From Microtetraspora sp. NBRC 16547 (GTDB taxonomy: Bacteria > Actinomycetota > Actinomycetes > Streptosporangiales > Streptosporangiaceae), in the NCBI RefSeq assembly GCF_030268965.1, contig NZ_BSSE01000004.1, positions 62,001 to 126,000 on the forward strand: a DNA stretch of 64,000 bases. The letters are read 5' to 3'. Of the stretch, positions 48,731-61,626 are shown one piece after another. Numbering within the stretch: the first letter of the stretch is position 1; each line of letters begins with the position of its first letter. Made by a program: the position numbers and the translations under genes. Below the pieces are notes generated by a model. It was given only the letters and a program-made list of their open reading frames with translations, made no database searches and was not told the DNA's origin.

Positions 48731-50962
48731 TCAGGATGAGGCGGACGGATGTCCGGCGGCGTGTTCCACGGTCAGCCGGGTGAGTTCCACCCGGGAACGG
48801 ATGTCCAGCTTCCGGAAGATCTGCCGCAGGTGGAACGCCACCGTATGCACGCTGATGAACATCTGCTCGGCGACCTTGCGGTTCGTCCACCCCTGGGCGA
48901 CCAGCAGGGACACCGTGCGCTCGGTGTCGGTGAGACTGTCCCACCCGGCGACCGGCCGGTCGGCGTAGGTCCAGTGTCTGCGGCGAACGCCTTCCTGGCG
49001 CAACCGGCGGCGGACCCGGGCGCCGTCCCGCACGGCGGCCGACTCCTCGTATCCGGCGAGGGCGCGGTTCAGGCGCTCGACCCCGGCCGTCCGGTCGCCG
49101 GTACGGCAGAGCAGCATGCCGAGGTCCTCCTCCGCCGACGCGCGCGACCAGGGATCGGCCGCCCGGTCCGCCGCCAGCGCGAGCGCGCGCGGATCGTCGT
49201 CGAGCAGCCCGCGCACGTGCGCGGACACGGCGACGAAAAGGCCGGGACGATCAGCGGTCGGCGGGTCTCCACACAGCAGTTCGCCAAGCAGCCGGTCTCC
49301 GGTCGGTGGGTCCTCGCGCGGTCGGTCCTCGCACGGTCGGCCTTCGCACGGCCGGTCCTCGCGCGGCCGGTCCTCCGACAGCCGGTCCAGCGCGGCCACG
49401 ACGAGTTCGGCCCGTTCGCGGTCCCCTGTGCGGAGCGCCAGGCGGACCAGCCAGGCGGCGCAGGCCGGTTCCACGGCGAGCACCCAGGGACGCCGCGCGA
49501 GCCCGGAGTAGACCTGATCCCGGAGCAGGTGTTCCATCGCGCGTTCCGCCCCTTCGCCCGCCTCGATCACCTGCCCCGCGGCCATGGCGCGGATGAGGTC
49601 GGCGGCGGGACGCGCGCGCGTGGACGGGCGGCCGGAAGGCCGGGCCGGGGCATGCGCGAGCGCCGCGCGCAGATCGCCGCGCCGCAGCGCGACCGCGACC
49701 AGCACGGATGAGGCGAGTGAGCCGATGAGTCCGGTCACCGGGCCGTCGCGCACGTGCGCCGGGCTGTCATCGGCGCCAAGGGACGCTTCCGCGTGGGTGC
49801 CCGCCTCGTCGAGCCGTCCCGACGCGAGCGCCGCACGGGCGCGCAGAACGGCCTGGCCGTGCACCCGGTCGGCGTCCGTCCAGACCGGATCGTCGAGGTC
49901 CCCGTGGTCGACGTATCCGCGGTCGAAGTGCCCGTGGTCGAGGGGTGAGAGGCGAGCAGCCTGGTGACGTTCGGCCTGGTGGCGGAGGGCCAGCCGCAGC
50001 GGCCGGGGCAGGCCGGCGAGGACGGCCCGCCAGACGAGTTCGTGCCGGAAGGCGAGATCGTCCCCGGCCGCCACCAGCAGGCCGGCCGCCAGCGCCTCCT
50101 CCATCGCGGGGAGCAGCGTCGCGGGGGACGCGCCGAGCAGTTCGGCCACGTCGTCGGGGGAGAACGACCGCCCGAGCACGGCGGCCGCCTCCACCAGGTG
50201 GCGGGCCTCGCGGCCCAGCCGGTCCAGGCGGTGCCGTACGAGGACCCGGACGCGTCGCGGAAGCACGGGGGACAGCAGCCGGGCATCTCCGCCCGTGATC
50301 TCGATCACGCCCTCGTCGCGCAGCCCGTTGACGAGCTCGACCAGCAGGTACGGGTTGCCGCCCGCGCCGGAGGCGAAGGCGAGCAGGCCGGGTTCCGGGC
50401 GGGCGTGCAGCAGGTCGGCCACGATCCGGGCGACGGCGTCGTCCGGCAGCGGGCTGAGGGCGATCCTGCCCGAGCCCTGCCGTTCGAGGACGTCGAACAG
50501 GCGCTCGGTCTCGTGGTCCGGGCCATCGGTCGAGCGGGTGAGCATCCAGGCCAGCGGCCGGTGCGCCAACCGGCAGTGCAGGGTGCGCACCGCCATGAGC
50601 GTGGCCGGATCCGCCCAATGGAGATCGTCCAGCGTGACGAGCAGCGGTCCGGTGACCATCCGCTTCTCCATGTGGATCCGGAGGCGTTCCAGCCGCGCCT
50701 CCAGCCACTCGGCGGCGGGGTCGCTCTCGGCGGGCAGGTCGTCGAACGCGGTCAGGAGCGGGTTCAGCGGGATGAGCCGGTCGAGCTCCTCGGCGGCGCC
50801 CGCGGCCAGGGAGAATCCCTGTGTGGCCGCCTGCTCGGCTGCCCGGGAGAGCAGTGTCGTCTTGCCGGTCCCCGGCTCGCCGTCGATCAGCAGGGTGCCG
50901 CCCTCGCCGGCTCCTGCCCTTTCCAGCAGCCCGGCGACGGCGGCCAGTTCGCATGCCCGCAT
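48731..50962 (-). CDS. Large LuxR-family regulator (AAA ATPase, LAL-type)
   Basis: 743 aa from ATG 50962, which has GGGGGA 8 nt upstream; ATG 50986 is an in-frame alternative with no RBS. The N-terminal ATPase has Walker A GEPGTGKTTLL (residues 28-38) and Walker B LLVTLDDLHWADP. A helical middle region carries an EDRPR/EGRPC repeat. The C-terminal LuxR helix-turn-helix is LTDTERTVSLLVAQGWTNRKVAEQMFISVHTVAFHLRQIF. LAL regulators often control secondary metabolism; no such cluster is adjacent, and the neighbouring divergent chaperone operon is the nearest possible target. Confidence 0.9.
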   Translation of the reverse strand: MRACELAAVAGLLERAGAGEGGTLLIDGEPGTGKTTLLSRAAEQAATQGFSLAAGAAEELDRLIPLNPLLTAFDDLPAESDPAAEWLEARLERLRIHMEKRMVTGPLLVTLDDLHWADPATLMAVRTLHCRLAHRPLAWMLTRSTDGPDHETERLFDVLERQGSGRIALSPLPDDAVARIVADLLHARPEPGLLAFASGAGGNPYLLVELVNGLRDEGVIEITGGDARLLSPVLPRRVRVLVRHRLDRLGREARHLVEAAAVLGRSFSPDDVAELLGASPATLLPAMEEALAAGLLVAAGDDLAFRHELVWRAVLAGLPRPLRLALRHQAERHQAARLSPLDHGHFDRGYVDHGDLDDPVWTDADRVHGQAVLRARAALASGRLDEAGTHAEASLGADDSPAHVRDGPVTGLIGSLASSVLVAVALRRGDLRAALAHAPARPSGRPSTRARPAADLIRAMAAGQVIEAGEGAERAMEHLLRDQVYSGLARRPWVLAVEPACAAWLVRLALRTGDRERAELVVAALDRLSEDRPREDRPCEGRPCEDRPREDPPTGDRLLGELLCGDPPTADRPGLFVAVSAHVRGLLDDDPRALALAADRAADPWSRASAEEDLGMLLCRTGDRTAGVERLNRALAGYEESAAVRDGARVRRRLRQEGVRRRHWTYADRPVAGWDSLTDTERTVSLLVAQGWTNRKVAEQMFISVHTVAFHLRQIFRKLDIRSRVELTRLTVEHAAGHPSASS
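49311..49385. repeat. 15-bp in-frame tandem repeat in the LuxR gene
   Basis: Five 15-bp units (core TCCTCGCGCGGTCGG on the plus strand) encode EDRPR, EDRPC, EGRPC, EDRPR and SEDRP-like pentads. Frame is preserved; units differ by one to three bases. Confidence 0.85.
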
Positions 50963-51053
50963 CGCATGTCCCCCGAAAGATGTCATGCCGCGAAATACCT
51001 GGTCAGTTGATGTGACGGCTACCCGTATCCGGGACGACTACACGATTTGACGG

Positions 51054-51072
51054 TGTGGCCCGGCGGGCCACA
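51054..51072. promoter_or_regulatory. Hairpin in the luxR-dnaK divergent region
   Basis: TGTGGCC-5-GGCCACA is a perfect 7-bp dyad, 170 nt upstream of dnaK in the 279-bp divergent gap. No HAIR element (CTTGAGT-N7-ACTCAAG), the HspR operator, is seen in the gap. The dyad is a candidate operator for an alternative regulator. Confidence 0.35.
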
Positions 51073-51241
51073 GGCGACCCTCAAAAGAAGGGCCCGCCCA
51101 CGTGACGCCGCCGTCGCCGGCGCGATGCCGCATGTGCGGCCCCGTACAGCCGGGTAGTAAAGCCGGATGAAGCCGGGACGAAGTCGGACGCGCATGACGG
51201 ATCGGCCGGACGGTCCGTACAGGTGGATGAGGGAGCGCCCT

Positions 51242-53128
<1,887 letters not shown>

Positions 53129-53130
53129 CT

Positions 53131-53775
53131 ATGAGCGAGCGCGAGCAGGGCCGCGCCGGCGGCCCCGACGAGACACGAGGGGAGCCCCCGGCCGCCGAGG
53201 CCAGGGCCGAGGCGCGCCACGAGGAGCGGGGCCGGAGCGAGACCGACGAGATGGTGGCCGAGCTGGAGGGCCGGTGGTTGCGCGCCGTCGCCGAGCTGGA
53301 CACCGTACGCCGCCGGATGGCCAGGGACACGGAGCGGCAGCGCCTGGAGGAACGGACCAGGGTGGCCGCGGAATGGCTTCCCGTGCTCGACAACCTCGAA
53401 CTCGCCCTGCGTCACGCCGGGGACGGCATGGCCGGCTCCCCGGGCACTCCCGGCGCCGTGAGCACGGCGGGCGGCACCGGGGGCGGCACTGCGGGCGGCA
53501 CTGCGGGTGGCACTGCGGGCGGCCACGCCGAGGCGGTGATCGAGGGAGTGCGGGCCGTACGGGACCAGGCGGTCGCGGTGCTGGCCCGGCTCGGATTCCC
53601 GCGCCAGGACAGCATCGGGCAGAAGTTCGACCCGGCCTTGCACGAGGCGGTCGGCGCCGTGCCCGACCCCGACGCGCCGCCCGGGACGATCATCGAGGTC
53701 GTACGGCCAGGCTACGGCGACGCGGAGCACCTGCTCCGGCCCGCGTCCGTGGTCGTCTCCCGGAAGGCGGACTGA
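53131..53775 (+). CDS. grpE: Nucleotide exchange factor GrpE
   Basis: 214 aa. A charged disordered head is followed by the long coiled coil (MVAELEGRWLRAVAELDTVRRRMARDTERQR) and WLPVLDNLELALRHA. The beta domain at the C-terminus has LGFPRQDSIGQKFDPALHEAVG and GTIIEVVRPGYGDAEHLLRPASVVVS. Between coil and beta domain lies an extra Gly/Thr repeat (GGTAGG). It starts 2 bp after the dnaK stop. It releases ADP from DnaK. Confidence 0.95.
   Translation: MSEREQGRAGGPDETRGEPPAAEARAEARHEERGRSETDEMVAELEGRWLRAVAELDTVRRRMARDTERQRLEERTRVAAEWLPVLDNLELALRHAGDGMAGSPGTPGAVSTAGGTGGGTAGGTAGGTAGGHAEAVIEGVRAVRDQAVAVLARLGFPRQDSIGQKFDPALHEAVGAVPDPDAPPGTIIEVVRPGYGDAEHLLRPASVVVSRKAD
53473..53520. repeat. 12-bp in-frame tandem repeat in grpE
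   Basis: Four 12-bp units (core GGCACTGCGGGC) encode GTGG/GTAG tetrapeptides at the hinge of GrpE between the helical stalk and beta domain. Expansion would alter the spacing of the two domains. Confidence 0.8.
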
Positions 53776-53781
53776 GGGCGG

Positions 53782-54711
53782 ATGGCGGCTGACTTCTACG
53801 AGGTACTGGGGGTGGCGCGGACCGCGAGCCAGGCGGAGATCCAGCGCGCCTACCGCAAGCTCGCCCGGTCCTACCACCCCGACGTGAACAAGGACCCGGG
53901 CGCCGAGGACCGGTTCAAGGAGATCTCGGAGGCGAACCAGGTGCTGTCCGACCCTGAGACGCGCAAGCGGTACGACGCGTTCGGCCCGGACTTCCGCCAG
54001 GTGCCTCCTGACGTGGACCCGGAGACGTGGGCCCGCGCCCGCGCCGGAGCCGGCGCCCGGACCAGAGGGCGTGCCGCGCCCGCGTGGGAGTCCGTCGGCG
54101 GCGACCTCGGGGGCGCGGACTTCGAGGACCTCCTGGGCGGGATCTTCGGGGGGCGCCGTGGCGGCCGCCGCTGGGGGCCCGTTCCCGGCGCCGACCAGGA
54201 GGCCGAGCTCACGGTCACGGTCGAGGACGCCTACCGGGGCGCCCGCCGCTCGCTCACGCTGCCCAGCGGGCGGAAGGTCGACGTGTCCATCCCTGCCGGG
54301 GTGACCGAGGGGCAGCGGATCAGGCTGGCCGGCCAGGGCGGCCGCGGCGGCGAGGGCGCGCCCCCGGGCGATCTCTACCTCATCGTCCGGATCGCCCCTC
54401 ATCCCCGCTACGAGGTCCGTGGCCGGAACATCCACGTCACCTTCCTGCTGGCCCCGTGGGAGGCGGCGCTCGGCGCGACGGTCGCGATCGACACACCGGG
54501 CGGCGAGGCCAAGGTGCGCGTGCCGGCCGGCACGTCCAGCGGCCGTCACCTGCGGCTGCGCGGCCGAGGACTGCCCAACCCGCGTGGCACGCCGGGGGAT
54601 CTGCTCGCGGAGGCCCGGATCATGGTGCCGCCGCACCTCACCGATGAGGAGCGGCGGCTGTTCGAGGAGCTGTCCGCGGTCTCCGGCTTCGACCCGAGGA
54701 GCCGACGATGA
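53782..54711 (+). CDS. dnaJ: DnaJ-family co-chaperone, CbpA type
   Basis: 309 aa. The J domain is at residues 4-68 with the HPD triad in [13 protein letters not shown] and KRYDAFG at its end. A Gly-rich linker ([19 protein letters not shown]) leads directly to the two C-terminal beta domains ([59 protein letters not shown]). There is no zinc-finger block, so it is a class B/CbpA-type DnaJ. It stimulates the DnaK encoded two genes upstream. It overlaps the next gene by 4 bp. Confidence 0.95.
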   Translation: MAADFYEVLGVARTASQAEIQRAYRKLARSYHPDVNKDPGAEDRFKEISEANQVLSDPETRKRYDAFGPDFRQVPPDVDPETWARARAGAGARTRGRAAPAWESVGGDLGGADFEDLLGGIFGGRRGGRRWGPVPGADQEAELTVTVEDAYRGARRSLTLPSGRKVDVSIPAGVTEGQRIRLAGQGGRGGEGAPPGDLYLIVRIAPHPRYEVRGRNIHVTFLLAPWEAALGATVAIDTPGGEAKVRVPAGTSSGRHLRLRGRGLPNPRGTPGDLLAEARIMVPPHLTDEERRLFEELSAVSGFDPRSRR

Positions 54712-55013
54712 CCTACGCCCTCGTCCGGACGGACCGGCTGCGGATGGATCTGGACACGTTCGCGCGGGCCGCGAACCTGCATCCCGAGCTTGTGCGGCGG
54801 CTGGTCGCGCTCGGCCTGCTCGACGCCGTACCCGACGCCGCGGGCCGGCCCTGCCTCGCGCCGTCCCAGCTCGCCGTGGTCGCCAGGATCCAGCGGCTGC
54901 GCGCCGGTTTCGCCGTCAACTACGCCTCGGTCGGCCTGGTGATCGACCTGCTCGATCGCGTGACCGAGCTGGAGGCCGCCCTGCGGGCCCGCTCGCGTAC
55001 GACCGGAGGTTGA
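54708..55013 (+). CDS. MerR-like chaperone modulator (CbpM type)
   Basis: 101 aa. A MerR-type winged helix ([51 protein letters not shown]) is followed by a short coil ([11 protein letters not shown]). It is the CbpM/HspR-like small protein that follows dnaJ in many operons and modulates the J protein. It lacks the longer C-terminus of HspR, so a regulatory DNA-binding role is uncertain. Confidence 0.85.
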   Translation: MTYALVRTDRLRMDLDTFARAANLHPELVRRLVALGLLDAVPDAAGRPCLAPSQLAVVARIQRLRAGFAVNYASVGLVIDLLDRVTELEAALRARSRTTGG

Positions 55014-55015
55014 TC

Positions 55016-57633
<2,618 letters not shown>

Positions 57634-57637
<4 letters not shown>

Positions 57638-57671
57638 CATACTGTTCACATTCGGGCAAAAGGTCCGAAAC
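57634..57671. promoter_or_regulatory. Candidate GlnR box upstream of glnII
   Basis: TTAAC, TTCAC, GCAAA and GAAAC start at 57634, 57645, 57656 and 57667, exactly 11 bp apart. This phasing and the final GAAAC match the actinomycete GlnR pattern (GTnAC-n6-GAAAC repeated), though the first three are imperfect. Location 62 nt before the glnII start is right for nitrogen control. Confidence 0.5.
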
Positions 57672-57732
57672 GGTCCGTTGGCATTCTCGGGCGTGCCGAT
57701 GAAAAGCACGCACGCTCGTGAAGGGGATCGAT

Positions 57733-58746
57733 GTGAGCTACAAGGCTGAGTACATCTGGATCGACGGCACGGAGCCCACGGCGAAGCTCAGGTCCAAGAC
57801 CAGGATCCTCGCGGACGGCGCACCCATTCCGAACTGGGGCTTCGACGGATCCAGCACCAACCAGGCCGGCGGCCACTCCTCCGACCGCGTGCTCAAGCCC
57901 GCGTTCACCTGCCCCGACCCGATTCGCGGCGGTGACAACGTGCTGGTGCTGTGCGAGGTGCTCAACCCGGACATGTCGCCGCACTCCAGCAACACCCGCG
58001 CGCTCCTCACCGAGGTGGCCGAGCGGTTCGCCGACCAGGAGTCGTGGTTCGGCATCGAGCAGGAGTACACCTTCTTCCAGGACGGCCGTCCGCTCGGCTT
58101 CCCGATCGGCGGCTTCCCGGCCCCGCAGGGCGGCTACTACTGCGGTGTCGGCGCCGACGAGGTCTTCGGGCGCGACGTCGTCGAGAAGCACCTCGACCTC
58201 TGCCTGGCCGCCGGACTGGGGATCTCCGGCATCAACGCCGAGGTCATGCCCGGTCAGTGGGAGTTCCAGATCGGCCCGCTGGGCCCGGTCGAGGTGGCCG
58301 ACCACATGTGGATCGCCCGCTGGCTGCTGTACCGCGTCGCCGAGGACTTCGACGTCGCCGCCACGCTCGACCCCAAGCCGGTGAAGGGCGACTGGAACGG
58401 CGCCGGCGCGCACACCAACTTCTCCACCAAGGCGATGCGCGAGGCGTACGAGCCGATCATCACCGCCTGCGAGGCCCTGGCCGAGAACGCCATGGAGCAC
58501 GTCCAGAACTACGGCCACGGCATCGAGGACCGCCTCACCGGCCACCACGAGACCTCGCCGTGGGACAAGTTCAGCTACGGCGTCTCCGACCGCGGCGCCT
58601 CGGTCCGCATCCCGTGGCAGGTCGAGATCGAGCGCAAGGGCTACATCGAGGACCGCCGCCCGAACGCGAACGTCGACCCCTACGTGGTCACCCGCCTGAT
58701 GGTGGACACCTGCTGCTCCGCCCTGGAGAAGGCCGGCCAGGTCTGA
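57733..58746 (+). CDS. glnII: Glutamine synthetase type II
   Basis: 337 aa, eukaryotic-like GSII that joins ammonia to glutamate. The N-terminal beta-grasp is YKAEYIWIDGTEPTAKLRSK. Catalytic elements are NWGFDGSSTNQAGGHSSD, WFGIEQEYTFFQDGRPLGFP, INAEVMPGQWEFQIGP and GDWNGAGAHTNFSTKAMR. GTG 57733 has AAGGGG 6 nt upstream; the earlier GTG 57718 lacks it. Length matches actinomycete GlnII (about 340). A GlnR-like site upstream indicates nitrogen regulation. A 16-bp hairpin terminates the gene. Confidence 0.95.
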   Translation: MSYKAEYIWIDGTEPTAKLRSKTRILADGAPIPNWGFDGSSTNQAGGHSSDRVLKPAFTCPDPIRGGDNVLVLCEVLNPDMSPHSSNTRALLTEVAERFADQESWFGIEQEYTFFQDGRPLGFPIGGFPAPQGGYYCGVGADEVFGRDVVEKHLDLCLAAGLGISGINAEVMPGQWEFQIGPLGPVEVADHMWIARWLLYRVAEDFDVAATLDPKPVKGDWNGAGAHTNFSTKAMREAYEPIITACEALAENAMEHVQNYGHGIEDRLTGHHETSPWDKFSYGVSDRGASVRIPWQVEIERKGYIEDRRPNANVDPYVVTRLMVDTCCSALEKAGQV

Positions 58747-58765
58747 TCCCCGCCCCGACTCCGTA

Positions 58766-58803
58766 CGTACGGCTCCCGCCCCGCATTGGGCGGGAGCCGT
58801 ACG
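58766..58803. terminator. Bidirectional terminator between glnII and the MerR gene
   Basis: A perfect 16-bp stem (58766-58781 with 58788-58803, core GGCTCCCGCCC / GGGCGGGAGCC) and 6-nt loop sits between two convergent genes. No T-run; stem strength alone is typical here. Confidence 0.85.
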
Positions 58804-58817
58804 CGTGTCGGGGTGGC

Positions 58818-59600
58818 TCATCCGCCGCCTCGCGCCGGGACGTAACCGAGCCGCCGGACGGCGTAGGCGCGGATCGCGTCGGCGAGCCAGGGAGGAAGAA
58901 GCGGGTCGATCTCCTCGATCATGGCGCGCTGGTCGGGATTACCGGTCACGAGGTCCGCCAGCGCGTGGTAGGCCGCCGCGTCGGCCGGCCACAGCAGCCG
59001 GACCCCCTGGTAGTGCGCGGTCATGAGGTCGAGGACGGCGGCGCTGTCGGGGGCCGTGCCGCTGGAACGCGCGTCCGAGAGCCGCCGCAGCAGCCGGCGG
59101 CCCTGCGCCGCGGCCTGCTCGTGCTCCTCGCGGGTCCACCGGCCGGTGACCGCGTCCGCGCTGGCGAAGTGCTCCCCGGCGCCGGCCCCGTACCGGGCCT
59201 CGATGTCCCGCCGGAGATCGTCCCGCCGCGCCGACAGGCCGGTGAAGAACTCCTCCTCGCTGAGGTGCGCCTGGCCGGTGAGATCGGCGATGGTGCGGTC
59301 GACGGTCGCGATGATCTCCTCAAGCCGGTCGCGGTGGGCGACGAGGTCCGCGCGGTGCCGCCGCAGCGCGGCGACCCCGTCCCGGTCGCCGTCGAGGATC
59401 CGGCCGATCTGGCCGAGCGGGACGCCCAGCTCCCTGAGGAACAGGATCCGCTGCAGGCGCAGCAGCTCCCGGCGCCCGTACCAGCGGTAGCCGTTGCTCG
59501 CCGTCCGTACGGGGCACAGCAGCCCGATGTCGTCGTAGTGCCGCAGCGTGCGAGAGGTGAGGCCGGACATGCGGGCGACCTCGCTGATCGAGTGCTCCAC
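58818..59600 (-). CDS. MerR-family regulator, TipAL type
   Basis: 260 aa. The MerR HTH (SISEVARMSGLTSRTLRHYDDIGLL) and coiled-coil (about 75-110) lead to a TipAS-like helical domain (about 115-255; FFTGLSARRDDLRRDIEARYG, TREEHEQAAAQGRRLLRRL). TipAS domains bind thiopeptide antibiotics covalently through a Cys; I see no Cys in the domain, so ligand capture may be non-covalent. GTG 59600 start. Divergent from the amidohydrolase 56 bp away, which it may control. Confidence 0.88.
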   Translation of the reverse strand: MEHSISEVARMSGLTSRTLRHYDDIGLLCPVRTASNGYRWYGRRELLRLQRILFLRELGVPLGQIGRILDGDRDGVAALRRHRADLVAHRDRLEEIIATVDRTIADLTGQAHLSEEEFFTGLSARRDDLRRDIEARYGAGAGEHFASADAVTGRWTREEHEQAAAQGRRLLRRLSDARSSGTAPDSAAVLDLMTAHYQGVRLLWPADAAAYHALADLVTGNPDQRAMIEEIDPLLPPWLADAIRAYAVRRLGYVPARGGG

Positions 59601-59656
59601 ACTCGCACCCTAAACGGCTGGACCTTCTCGTTACGTCAACTTCTAGCGTCGGGGGC

Positions 59657-61303
59657 ATGAGCACGCACCCGCCCTTCACCATCACAGACGTCCGCGTTTT
59701 CGGCGGCGGCGGCCTGATCCCCGGTGTCACGCACGTCCGTGTCAGCGCCGGCCGGATCGCCGCCGTCGGGGACGCGTCCGTGACCCAGGCGGGCGACGCC
59801 GTCGTCGACGGTTCCGGCGCGACCCTCCTGCCCGGCCTCGTCGACGCGCACGTCCACCTGCTTCCGGGTTGTACACGGTTGGCGGCCGTGTTCGGGGTGA
59901 CGACGGTCCTCGACATGTTCAGCAAGCCGGAGACCATCGTCCCCGAGCGGTCCGCCGTCGCCGCGTCGGCGCGCGGCGCGGGACCCGTCCAGGCCGACAT
60001 GCGGACGTCGAGTGTCGGCGCGACCGCTCCCGGCGGGCACCCGACCATCGCGTACGCGCCCTTCCCGTACGTCGCCGGACCGCGGGACGCGGTGTCCTTC
60101 GTCGCCGCCAGGGTGGCCGAAGGGGCGACACACCTCAAGGTGATCTACGACGACGGCTCGGGCGCGATGCTCGACATCCCCGCTCTGGACATCCCGACGA
60201 TCGAGGCGCTGGTCGCCGCCGCCCACGACAATGCCCTGCCGGTCGTGGCGCACGCGTCCTCCGCGGCCGGGGCGGTGACGGTGGCCCGGTGCGGGGTCGA
60301 CGTCCTGGCCCACGCGCCGTTCGACCGGATGACGGACGCGCAGATCCGTGACGTGGCCCGGTGCGGTGTGGCGGTCATCGCGACGCTGAGCGTCGTCGAC
60401 GGATTCCCAGGCCAGGACGGCGTCATGCCGCTGCTGGCCCAGCCGCACCTGGCCGGGCGGCTGGGCGCTCGGTGGCGGCGCCTGATCGAGCGCCAGGCCC
60501 TGCGGTGGATGCCGCCCGAGCCGCCGGACGGCGCCGCGCAGCGGTACAACACCGTGGCGTTTCTGGAGTCGGGCCTGCGGGTGCTCGCCGGTACTGACGC
60601 CCCCAACCCCGGGCTCGTGTTCGGAGCCAGCCTGCACCGGGAGCTGCAGCACCTGGTCGATGCCGGGTTCACCCCGGGTGAGGCTCTGGCCGCCGCGACC
60701 TCGACGCCGGCCGCGGTCTTCGGCCTGGCCGACCGCGGCGAGATCGCCGTGGGGCGCCGGGCCGACCTCGTGCTCGTCGCGGGTGACCCGACGGCCGACA
60801 TCGCCGCGACCCAGCGGATCCGTGAAGTGTGGGTGCTCGGCCGGCGCGTCGATCCCGGCGCGTACGCCGGCAGCGAGGCCGAGCGCGTGGGCGTGCGCTG
60901 GCAGAGGGACTCGGCACAGAAGATCGTCACGGCGATCGGGGAGATGTGGCCGGGCTTCCCCGCGCCCCAGGAGGTGCGGCGCGACGACGGCGAGCCGGTG
61001 GGCCGGGTGGTGCCGACGTCCGGAGGCTGGCAGGCCATGACGATCTTCGGGGCGCCGCTCGGCGACCCCACTGATCGCGACGAGGCCGTCGCCGACGTGC
61101 GTGCCCGCGGGCTGGCCTGCCTGGCCGAGCCCTGGTGGGCCCGCGTCGGCGACGACCCCGCCTGGCGGGAGGCCAGGATCGTCGAGGCCGCCCCCGACCG
61201 CGTCCGGCTCCGCTGGGCCGACCCCATGATCGATCAACCGCCGTCCGGCCAGTGGTTCGGCCTCGACGACCTGGACCTGTCGCTCGACCGGCCCGCCGGC
61301 TGA
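59657..61303 (+). CDS. Amidohydrolase-family metal hydrolase with C-terminal extra domain
   Basis: 548 aa. The TIM-barrel amidohydrolase (residues about 55-410) has HxH in LVDAHVHLLPG, Lys in THLKVIYDDG, His in PVVAHASSAAG and DVLAHAPFDR, and the final Asp in VLAGTDAPNPG. The composite beta domain around it ends RADLVLVAGDPTADI. Residues about 435-548 form an extra alpha/beta domain not found in imidazolonepropionase-like relatives. All metal ligands are present, so it is likely active. The substrate is unknown. Cytoplasmic, no signal peptide. Confidence 0.9.
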   Translation: MSTHPPFTITDVRVFGGGGLIPGVTHVRVSAGRIAAVGDASVTQAGDAVVDGSGATLLPGLVDAHVHLLPGCTRLAAVFGVTTVLDMFSKPETIVPERSAVAASARGAGPVQADMRTSSVGATAPGGHPTIAYAPFPYVAGPRDAVSFVAARVAEGATHLKVIYDDGSGAMLDIPALDIPTIEALVAAAHDNALPVVAHASSAAGAVTVARCGVDVLAHAPFDRMTDAQIRDVARCGVAVIATLSVVDGFPGQDGVMPLLAQPHLAGRLGARWRRLIERQALRWMPPEPPDGAAQRYNTVAFLESGLRVLAGTDAPNPGLVFGASLHRELQHLVDAGFTPGEALAAATSTPAAVFGLADRGEIAVGRRADLVLVAGDPTADIAATQRIREVWVLGRRVDPGAYAGSEAERVGVRWQRDSAQKIVTAIGEMWPGFPAPQEVRRDDGEPVGRVVPTSGGWQAMTIFGAPLGDPTDRDEAVADVRARGLACLAEPWWARVGDDPAWREARIVEAAPDRVRLRWADPMIDQPPSGQWFGLDDLDLSLDRPAG

Positions 61304-61626
61304 GCGGCCGCACTATCCGTATGGGCCGACCGCCGGCGTGAGCAGGGCCAGGCCAGACTTCAGCGACCTGCGGCCCAAGCTCCGCGCACGGAAGACGGAT
61401 GGCAGGTCCACGTCCACCTCTGCCCCCGCCCTTTCAACAGGAAAAGGCGGGGTCCTCCCGTGCGCTCCGGCAGGCCCAGGTCCGTGGGCGGGGCCGGATC
61501 GTCGGGTGGGCGCCGCGATCAACCTCGCCGCTCGCCGCGCGCCGATCCGCGATCCGCTCGCCGATTCGCGGATGCGGCTCGCTGCTCGCCGTGCGCCGCT
61601 TGCGGGTCGCGGTTTGCGGTCGTTGG
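61304..61626. other. Convergent intergenic region with repeated GCTCGCCG motifs
   Basis: About 320 bp between the amidohydrolase and HNH stops. It contains a hairpin (annotated separately) and, at 61520-61620, a degenerate run of CGCTCGCCG/CGGATCCGCGAT-like words. No supportable gene. Confidence 0.5.
61424..61452. terminator. Candidate terminator between convergent genes
   Basis: CCCCGCC and GGCGGGG extended by TTTC/GAAA with one mismatch form an 11-bp stem and 5-nt loop. It can serve both the amidohydrolase and the HNH gene. Confidence 0.45.

Noticed and set aside
50963-50986. ATG 50986 as LuxR start
   Set aside because: In frame, but the ATG at 50962 has a GGGGGA site 8 nt upstream and matches the usual N-terminus; kept only as an alternative.
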